From the NCBI GenBank assembly GCA_029863275.1, contig JAOTVS010000001.1, forward strand, positions 45,736-109,735: DNA of 64,000 bases. Reading direction: 5' to 3'. A program made the translations under genes and the position numbers. This document shows, piece by piece, positions 58,782 through 64,000 of this stretch; the stretch's first letter is position 1; every line of letters begins with the position of its first letter. The DNA comes from Candidatus Nitrosopumilus sp. (GTDB taxonomy: Archaea; Thermoproteota; Nitrososphaeria; Nitrososphaerales; Nitrosopumilaceae). The notes below the pieces were generated by a model that saw only the letters and a list, made by a program, of their open reading frames with translations, was not told where the DNA came from and ran no database searches.

Positions 58782-60938
58782 TTACTTTATTTCATATGTG
58801 GTCTCAGCAGTATCATGTGCATCTTTAACTTTGAAAATATAATTTCCTGGCTCCAAATCTGATGGTACAATCCAAGGCTGAATCAACTGACCCTCTTTTG
58901 AAGCAGGAAATGGAGTAAACTTTTCAATTAACTTTCCATCATCTGAAAAGATTTCAATCGCGATTGTCTGCTCTGCTCCTATAACCTTTATTGTGACAAT
59001 TTGTCCTAAGGTTGGAACTGATTCTGCGGCCTCGACTGTGATTATGAGCCCTTCTAATTCGATAGAATTTACCTCAATTTCTGTACTGTCAAAATTGGAA
59101 CCACTTTTAGCGCTAATTTCCCAAATCCCGGATTCAGCCTCAGAAGGTATCCTAAAAGTATTCTCTGTAATCTGTCCATTCTTATCTGAAACAACCTGTT
59201 CTGTTTTTACTTCATTTCCATTAGGATCTATCAAGGTTATTGTAAGTAATACATTTGGCTTGGTATCGCCCAAAATTAGGATAGGATCTCCTGGCTGATA
59301 ACTATCTTTAGTGGTGCCAATATTGATTTCACCTGATCCTGTTTGAAGCCCAACTGTAAAAGTTGCAGTGCTTTTAGCTGATCCTTTACTGATAATGGCT
59401 GAATAAATTCCTGAGGAATATCCAGTAAGATCCAAGGAATAACTTTCTCTACCATCAGGTTTTAGGGTGATTGGAATTGCTTCTCCCTTTGGATTGTCTG
59501 AGGGGTCTATTATTAATAGAGTAATTACTTCTGATGGTTTTCCTGTAAGTGAAATTACCGCCTTTTCAGTTGTTTTATAATTAAGTTTGTCAAATTCTAT
59601 ATTTATCGGAATCGTTGGAAGCTCACCTAATCCTACATAGATGTATTCTTTTTGATTTCCTTGAGTGGCAATTAGTGTCCATGTTCCTTCTTTATGGACA
59701 TTGGCAATTGTGTCATACTCAAATTCTACTATCCCTGTTTCGTCCAGTTCAAAAATATCTGAAATCTGATCATTACTCAATGGGTCTCTGAGAATTAATT
59801 CTATTGACAAATTTGGCAATGCGGTTCCGTTAAATTCTAAAGTCTCACCTGGTTCAAATTTCAGACTAGTGGGTGCAATCACAATTACTTTTGATGACTC
59901 TACTGTCCATGTTTTAACAATACTTTCTCGACCATCCGAAATCTCTGCACTATATTTCCCAAAAGGCGTATCAAGTGGAACAATTATTGGTTCAGATAAC
60001 TTCCAAGTTCCCTTTGCAGTAACCTCTGCTGTCCTAGTATTGATTATTTCATTGTCTGGATTTTTTACTGATGCCGTTATTGCACTTCCTGGTTGCGCAG
60101 TACCTGATATTTCTAAAAAGTCTCCCCTATGCATGACATCAGGAATGCCTTTTATGGTAAGTTTTACAATATCGCCTGAAGGCAGGTTAGTTCCACTACT
60201 TCCCAATATGAGGCTAATATTTTTTGAATCACCGGTTTTGTCTTTAATGAAAAAATCTACTCTCTCAGATTTTTGGTTTTCAGGAATTTGAAAAGTAGTA
60301 ATAAAATACCCAGTATTATCAGTAAAAAATGAACCTAATTTTTTTGTATTTATAAAAAATTCAAATTCTTGGGACTGACCAAAATTATCCCCTAAAACTC
60401 GTATAGTTCCACCTGCATTTGGTTTATCTGGAATTATTCTAAAAAATGAATTTTCAAAAATTCCGTTAATTGTACTTGTATTAGAAGAAACAGATACCTG
60501 ATCTCCGAAATTTGAAGGAATAGATTTTCCCAAGCTCAATTGCTCTCCTTTTTTATCTAATGCCTTCCAGTTAATTCCAGGTTTTGGTTTGTCTGTTTTC
60601 ACTCCGAATTTAACAGAACTTCCTTGCTCAAGTGGTTCAGTCGACGAAAAAATAATCACTCCTTCTGGAGTCTTGTCTCCAACCCATCCCTCCTCACTTT
60701 TAAAAGATTCAAAATTAAAATCACTACCTAGCCATATTCTAAAGGACTCAACATCCACTTTTCCCTCATTGGTGAATTCTATTATCGTCCCTTTCTCAAA
60801 ATACAGACTTTCTACTTTTATTTCATTTTCTGCATACGCAATAATTGGTATAGATATTACTGTTAGTGCAAATATCAAAATTAACGAAAGGAAGATTCCT
60901 CTCAAAGAGGATTTACTCATCGATAACATTTGTCTCAT
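58782..60938 (-). CDS. Large secreted Ig-like repeat surface protein
   Basis: Signal peptide; repeated GxxxxYxPGDPILIxGxT-type Ig/filamin-like units. Confidence 0.75.
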   Translation of the reverse strand: MRQMLSMSKSSLRGIFLSLILIFALTVISIPIIAYAENEIKVESLYFEKGTIIEFTNEGKVDVESFRIWLGSDFNFESFKSEEGWVGDKTPEGVIIFSSTEPLEQGSSVKFGVKTDKPKPGINWKALDKKGEQLSLGKSIPSNFGDQVSVSSNTSTINGIFENSFFRIIPDKPNAGGTIRVLGDNFGQSQEFEFFINTKKLGSFFTDNTGYFITTFQIPENQKSERVDFFIKDKTGDSKNISLILGSSGTNLPSGDIVKLTIKGIPDVMHRGDFLEISGTAQPGSAITASVKNPDNEIINTRTAEVTAKGTWKLSEPIIVPLDTPFGKYSAEISDGRESIVKTWTVESSKVIVIAPTSLKFEPGETLEFNGTALPNLSIELILRDPLSNDQISDIFELDETGIVEFEYDTIANVHKEGTWTLIATQGNQKEYIYVGLGELPTIPINIEFDKLNYKTTEKAVISLTGKPSEVITLLIIDPSDNPKGEAIPITLKPDGRESYSLDLTGYSSGIYSAIISKGSAKSTATFTVGLQTGSGEINIGTTKDSYQPGDPILILGDTKPNVLLTITLIDPNGNEVKTEQVVSDKNGQITENTFRIPSEAESGIWEISAKSGSNFDSTEIEVNSIELEGLIITVEAAESVPTLGQIVTIKVIGAEQTIAIEIFSDDGKLIEKFTPFPASKEGQLIQPWIVPSDLEPGNYIFKVKDAHDTAETTYEIK

Positions 60939-61005
60939 CTCTCAATTAAACCTTAAAGTGTTTTTTTTCATTTCTAATTTCAGTAGTAATCATAAGAAAA
61001 CTTCT

Positions 61006-63105
61006 TTAATCTCTTTTTTGGGGCTTTTCAAATTTATTTAAATCCGTCTTAATTCCTGCATTTTGATATTGTCGAATACGTTCGGCAATTAAACGATAAA
61101 GCGAACGGAATTGATCTTTTGTTTTGTCAGATAGAAAATCAGTCTCTCCCAAAGCAATTTTTTCACAAATATATCTTGTAATATCTTCGTTTTCAAACTT
61201 ACCCCAATCATCTTCCATATGGTCTTCCCAAATGGCTCTTAAATTCTCCAATACACCTTGTTTCTTTTTGGAAATTATGTCTTCAGATTTAAGACTCAAG
61301 TAGCCTTCATGTCTGAGTTTAATTTCATATGTTTGATTAACCGCATAAAGATAGTCTTCAAGAACTAGGTAGTCTTCAATAGATTCTATGGTCTTCCCTT
61401 CTTTTTCGAAAAATATGGTTTGGATGGGATTAAATTCATTGGATGATAATTGAGAAGAAATTTGTTTGGATTCCTCAGTGTTATCAAGTAAAATGAATGT
61501 ATTGTAACCGTGATTTCTATAAAATATTGCAAGAGGTAATACTGCATTTTTATTAAATGCAGCTACAATGTTTAATGGATTCATTGAAATATTTGGGTCT
61601 TGCAAAAACTTATCAAATGAATTTAGATACATCGAATCTGACATTGTTTCAACAATTATTACCGGTCTGGAATTTCTCCCAATCTCTCTATCGATAATTG
61701 ATTCTACTAATCCTCTTGATAATCCATAAAGGATTGGGGTAAGTGTTTTATCATCTGCATTCCAATAGTCATAAAATATTCGACTAAGGTGTTTTCTTTT
61801 ATCCAACTCTACAACTAACAAATTTCCTGGAGTATAATCAAAAATCATAAATGGTGAATGTGTTGCGTACAGAACTTGGTTTGATCCTGCTAGATTTTTT
61901 AAAAGATCAGAAATTCCCATTTGCTGAGTAGGGTGAAGATTTCTTGCTGGTTCGTCTAATAGTAATATTGCCTCCTTCAATTCTGCTCGCTGAGTCTCCG
62001 CTGCAAAGTTTACGATAAAAGAAAAAGTCCATTTAAAACCCTCAGCTCTTCTGTTTAATAGACCAGTGTTTGTAATAGTTCCATCTCTATGAACATCCGA
62101 AATTACAACACTCATAATGTTTCCAGGATTATATCTCAAATCCACATGAATTGGATCTCCTTTCCAGGCAGGATTTAGCTTTTTAGTTAATCTGTTACTT
62201 GCAGCATTTAGAAGTTTAATACATCTTGAAGGACTATCCTTTACCTCGTCTAATTCATTGATGTCTAATTCTGCCAAATAGAAAAGATTTCTGACACTTT
62301 CTGCCTTGTCAAATTCTTCGACATACTCTATTGATTCTCGTCTTTCACCTTTTACCTCTCTAACATATTCATTCAAGTTAATATTTCCATAGATTTTTTT
62401 ATAATCTGAGAAATATACAAATCTTGGATGTAACTCAGATGAAATAAAGTTCTCCAGGGCAATCTTTTCACTACTTCCTGAAAGCAAATTAGAAAACTGA
62501 TTTTCAGGTTTAGAATAAATTTTATCCCATTCTTCAATTATTTGTGGATCTTGAATTGCCACCACATGAAATTGGTTATTGAATTCGGCCAAACCTGTAT
62601 GAAATTCAGATAGATTTTTTGGCGGTGCATCTTCAAAGAACTTAGTATTTACTTGTATTCTGAGATGATTTGGAATTGTATCTAAAAAGGCAATCATTCG
62701 TTTGGAGAAGTTCTCCCAGGAGTTTAATCTATCATCTGATTTTTCACTTATTTTGATATTCTCAAATTCATATTGGACATCCGGATTTTTATTTGTCCTA
62801 AATAGTTTTATTTTGTTTATCTCAGGTAGATTAGGAAATCTTTCTTTAATGAGGTTTGACTCACTTGTGCTTAATTCAAACTCTCCTTCTGCTAATCTGA
62901 TTTCTTCTTTGAGCTCCTCAGACATTTCATCACAAAGATCAAGATGTGATAATTCTCCATCTTTATTTAGAATGGTGAGTGCCTGTAAGATTGTGGTTTT
63001 ACCACTTTCATTTCTTCCAACAAATGCAGCTAAATCCCCAACAGATATCTCTCCTGAATCATGAATGCAACGATAGGCCTTGACTCTAAATTTTCTAAGT
63101 CGCAT
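61006..63105 (-). CDS. OLD-family-like ATPase with TOPRIM-like C-terminus
   Basis: Walker A AFVGRNESGKTTILQAL; Walker B AILLLDEPARNLHPTQQ; C-terminal RPVIIVETMSDSMYL...FILLDNTEES...IESIEDYL. Confidence 0.8.
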   Translation of the reverse strand: MRLRKFRVKAYRCIHDSGEISVGDLAAFVGRNESGKTTILQALTILNKDGELSHLDLCDEMSEELKEEIRLAEGEFELSTSESNLIKERFPNLPEINKIKLFRTNKNPDVQYEFENIKISEKSDDRLNSWENFSKRMIAFLDTIPNHLRIQVNTKFFEDAPPKNLSEFHTGLAEFNNQFHVVAIQDPQIIEEWDKIYSKPENQFSNLLSGSSEKIALENFISSELHPRFVYFSDYKKIYGNINLNEYVREVKGERRESIEYVEEFDKAESVRNLFYLAELDINELDEVKDSPSRCIKLLNAASNRLTKKLNPAWKGDPIHVDLRYNPGNIMSVVISDVHRDGTITNTGLLNRRAEGFKWTFSFIVNFAAETQRAELKEAILLLDEPARNLHPTQQMGISDLLKNLAGSNQVLYATHSPFMIFDYTPGNLLVVELDKRKHLSRIFYDYWNADDKTLTPILYGLSRGLVESIIDREIGRNSRPVIIVETMSDSMYLNSFDKFLQDPNISMNPLNIVAAFNKNAVLPLAIFYRNHGYNTFILLDNTEESKQISSQLSSNEFNPIQTIFFEKEGKTIESIEDYLVLEDYLYAVNQTYEIKLRHEGYLSLKSEDIISKKKQGVLENLRAIWEDHMEDDWGKFENEDITRYICEKIALGETDFLSDKTKDQFRSLYRLIAERIRQYQNAGIKTDLNKFEKPQKRD

Positions 63106-63201
63106 TAAGCGATCCTTTGTTGACTCGGATTTAACTCATTCGTCAAACTTCTCTTAGACTTTTGCGAAATAGATATAGGGAATCTCTTATGAGAATTTAA
63201 A

Positions 63202-63663
63202 ATGGTCAAGCGGGTTACTTATGTTGTATATGTTTTGCCAGTAGTTCTTTCCGTATTATTTGGATCAATTGTATTGTCAGATATTCTAGAACATCATGGC
63301 CGTGAGCTAAATTTATTGCAGGTCGGTTCTATTGGAGAGATTTCTCATAATGAATCAATTGAAATTATTGGATTACAAAAACAGTATTCTATATTAGAAC
63401 CCATTCAAATTCAAGTGATTATTGATGATCTATCATTTGCCTGCGGAGATCTTTATGTTACCATATTTACACCTGGTAAAAATGTAATAAGTCAAAGTGG
63501 TTATTTTGAACAATGTTTTGATACCGAAAATTCCTTCCTTCCAACAAATGAAGAATTTTCAGAAATCGTTGATGTACCTGGTAGGTATGAATTGGAAGTA
63601 AAAATAAATGATCGAAATCAAAAGAATAGTATAACTACAAGTAAGGAATTTACTGTTAAATAG
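63202..63663 (+). CDS. Secreted/membrane-anchored hypothetical protein
   Basis: N-terminal TM, beta-rich remainder. Confidence 0.6.
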   Translation: MVKRVTYVVYVLPVVLSVLFGSIVLSDILEHHGRELNLLQVGSIGEISHNESIEIIGLQKQYSILEPIQIQVIIDDLSFACGDLYVTIFTPGKNVISQSGYFEQCFDTENSFLPTNEEFSEIVDVPGRYELEVKINDRNQKNSITTSKEFTVK

Positions 63664-63709
63664 GAATGACTTATTTTATGATAAAATTTAATAAAATTCA
63701 GGTGGTTTG

Positions 63710-64000
63710 ATGGCAAAGAAAAAGATTACTTTAACTGAAGAAGCATCTAAAATTAAAGCGGAAATTGAAGTTCTAAAGGAAAAAACAAAAATTCTAGCTG
63801 CTGAATCAAACAAGCCAAAAAAGACTAAAAAAATAGAAGAAAAACCAACTAAGGCAAAAAAGACTACTAAAAAAACAGAAGAAAAACCAACTAAGGCAAA
63901 AAAGACTACTAAAAAAACAGAAGAAAAACCAACTAAGGCAAAAAAGATTACTAAAAAAACAGAAGAAAAACCAACTAAGGCAAAAAAGACAAAAAAAACA
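63710..64000 (+). CDS. Lys-rich tandem-repeat protein, truncated by window end
   Basis: MAKKKITLTEEASKIKAEIEVLKEKTKILAAESNKPKKTKKIEEKPTKAKKTTKKTEEKPTKAKK...; open to last base. Confidence 0.75.
   Translation, partial: MAKKKITLTEEASKIKAEIEVLKEKTKILAAESNKPKKTKKIEEKPTKAKKTTKKTEEKPTKAKKTTKKTEEKPTKAKKITKKTEEKPTKAKKTKKT
63836..64000 (+). repeat. 42-bp tandem repeat (EEKPTKAKKTTKKT), about four units within window
   Basis: gaagaaaaaccaactaaggcaaaaaagactactaaaaaaaca recurs in frame, continues past window. Confidence 0.95.

Noticed and set aside
63836-64000. Possible CRISPR array
   Set aside because: Repeats are contiguous, in frame and without unique spacers; this is a coding tandem repeat.

Overview
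The window looks like chromosomal DNA from an ammonia-oxidising Nitrososphaerota (Thaumarchaeota; Nitrosopumilus/Nitrosarchaeum-like). This rests on AT-rich sequence, PEFG-type surface proteins, cupredoxins, Usp/CBS expansions, an archaeal histone and Topo VI. Gene density is high and there is one clear tRNA (Cys-GCA). No rRNA, IS element or CRISPR array was seen. Main blocks: (1) 0-9 kb, secreted/surface proteins with a recurring intergenic repeat and, at the left edge, the start of an AIPR-like gene; (2) 9-12.5 kb, histone, TatD, S17e, a MoaD/Urm1-like domain fused to Cgi121 (KEOPS), a THUMP protein and YrdC/Sua5; (3) 14-34.5 kb, an island of six UspA and five CBS proteins with P-II, antiporter and permease genes, including a CBS protein whose C-terminus looks like a ribosome-hibernation (S30AE/HPF) domain; (4) 34-46 kb, metabolic genes (ArfB-like, LmbE, PurA, PyrF, UppS, NUDIX); (5) 46-51.5 kb, an overlapping run aIF2beta-DUF424-Rio1-KH-Top6B-Top6A; (6) 51.5-64 kb, a large secreted metallopeptidase with N-rich repeats, MTAP/APRT, an Ig-like surface protein, an OLD-like ATPase and a Lys-rich repeat protein cut by the right edge. 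The best candidates for something undescribed are the MoaD-Cgi121 fusion with an internal HGG, the CBS-HPF fusion, a C-terminal module shared by two unrelated secreted enzymes, and the intergenic repeat family at 0.4-3.6 kb. All assignments come from reading motifs by eye; no database search was run.
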